Source: a virus
Reading direction: 5' to 3' (one strand)
Virus record (IMG/VR): IMGVR_UViG_3300047495_000038
Coordinates: 1 to 41,686 of that record
Length of the DNA: 41,686 bases
The position numbers were made by a program, and so were the translations under genes. Every line of letters starts with the position of its first letter. The first letter of the stretch is position 1. The notes under the pieces were generated by a model that saw only the letters and a program-made list of their open reading frames with translations, did no database searches and was not told the DNA's origin. Below are positions 41,495 to 41,686 of this stretch, one piece after another.

Positions 41495-41552
41495 CAGCCG
41501 ATAAACTGGACTAGTCCGGAATATCTCCTGCATCAGTCCGGTTTATCGGCTG
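41495..41552. repeat. 18-bp-arm inverted repeat with extra internal copy; terminator or transposase end sites
   Basis: Arms 41495-41512 and 41535-41552 are complementary over 18 nt with one G-U/A-C position and a 22-nt loop. A 13-bp core, AGTCCRG..TATC, is present three times: inverted at 41500-41512 and direct at 41513-41525 and 41535-41547. The two direct copies are exactly 22 bp apart. No T-run follows. It lies 8 bp after the last phage gene. It could be a two-way terminator for the convergent genes or a cluster of MuA-type binding sites at the right end of the phage. Confidence 0.55.
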
Positions 41553-41564
41553 CGGCCACAACGT

Positions 41565-41686
41565 CTACGCGGTCGGCAGCCACGCGTCCGGCGTGACGAA
41601 GCTCGTGTTGCCCAGCCGGGAGAGCAGGCGATCGGTCGCCTCCACCGTCGGCAGACGCGGCTGATCCCAACCGCCGTCGTGCAGCA
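41565..41686 (-). CDS. C-terminal end of a convergent gene, unknown product
   Basis: On the minus strand an open frame enters from the right edge and ends at TAG (41565-41567), giving the last 40 residues of a protein: LHDGGWDQPRLPTVEATDRL ... ending FVTPDAWLPTA. It points toward the phage. It may be the host gene beside the right end, or a phage gene of opposite direction. No family was recognised. Confidence 0.5.
   Translation of the reverse strand, partial: LHDGGWDQPRLPTVEATDRLLSRLGNTSFVTPDAWLPTA

Noticed and set aside
1-41686. Window begins TG and ends CA, as Mu-type phage termini do
   Set aside because: Open frames run off both edges without joining in frame, so the edges are more likely arbitrary cuts than true phage ends.
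1-41686. CRISPR array, tRNA, rRNA, retron or diversity-generating reverse transcriptase
   Set aside because: No regularly spaced repeats, cloverleaf-like segment or reverse transcriptase motif was seen on reading both strands.

Overview
The window is one almost complete genome of a Mu-type transposable tailed phage, either integrated or as a viral contig. It carries a DDE transposase of the MuA family, its MuB-type AAA+ ATPase partner, a GemA/Gp16-like protein and a Gp27-like (DUF3486) packaging protein. It also has a MuF-type head protein and a prohead protease fused to the major capsid protein. No tyrosine or serine integrase, tRNA or CRISPR array was seen. The tail genes are of the long, non-contractile (siphovirus) type, with a tape measure but no sheath or baseplate wedges. 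This resembles Mu-like siphophages such as D3112 and B3 of Pseudomonas, but the early genes point away from the late genes, as in BcepMu. Base composition is roughly 60% GC. An acidobacterial host is only a guess from the style of the secreted and small proteins.

Layout. (1) Positions 1-4024, minus strand: a cut-off membrane protein and a 1168-residue exported-looking fibre/esterase. (2) Positions 4094-15266, minus strand: a compact early operon of about 22 genes, most overlapping by ATGA or TGATG. It begins with a Ner-like HTH protein, a regulator, MuA and MuB. About 17 small proteins follow, several with zinc-knuckle cysteine pairs, and it ends with GemA and a two-HTH protein in the place where Mu has its middle activator. 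(3) Positions 15250-15282: the divergent control region, with a perfect palindrome touching the repressor start codon. (4) Positions 15282-17438, plus strand: a LexA/CI-type self-cleaving repressor, a lone MuF-like protein and a Dam-type adenine methylase. (5) Positions 17631-20684: lysis genes (glucosaminidase endolysin, small exported proteins and two holin-like membrane proteins). (6) Positions 20681-28792: packaging and head genes. (7) Positions 28896-41486: head completion and tail genes through to the tail hub. (8) Positions 41487-41686: an 18-bp-arm inverted repeat and the 3' end of a convergent gene.

How it works together. The repressor probably acts at the palindrome between the divergent starts and holds off the leftward transposition operon. 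Its Ala-Gly cleavage site and Ser/Lys dyad suggest induction by the SOS response. MuA and MuB then replicate the phage by transposition. The regulators at the end of the early operon may switch on the rightward late genes. GC-rich hairpins in several late intergenic gaps may tune expression of lysis, capsid and tail-tube genes.

Less ordinary points: a MuF-like protein co-transcribed with the repressor; an in-frame internal start inside the protease-capsid fusion; a receptor-binding-like esterase with a signal peptide on the early strand; a zinc-finger gene nested in another reading frame; a gene flanked by 20-bp direct repeats; and repeats spaced 22 bp apart at the right end that could be transposase sites.
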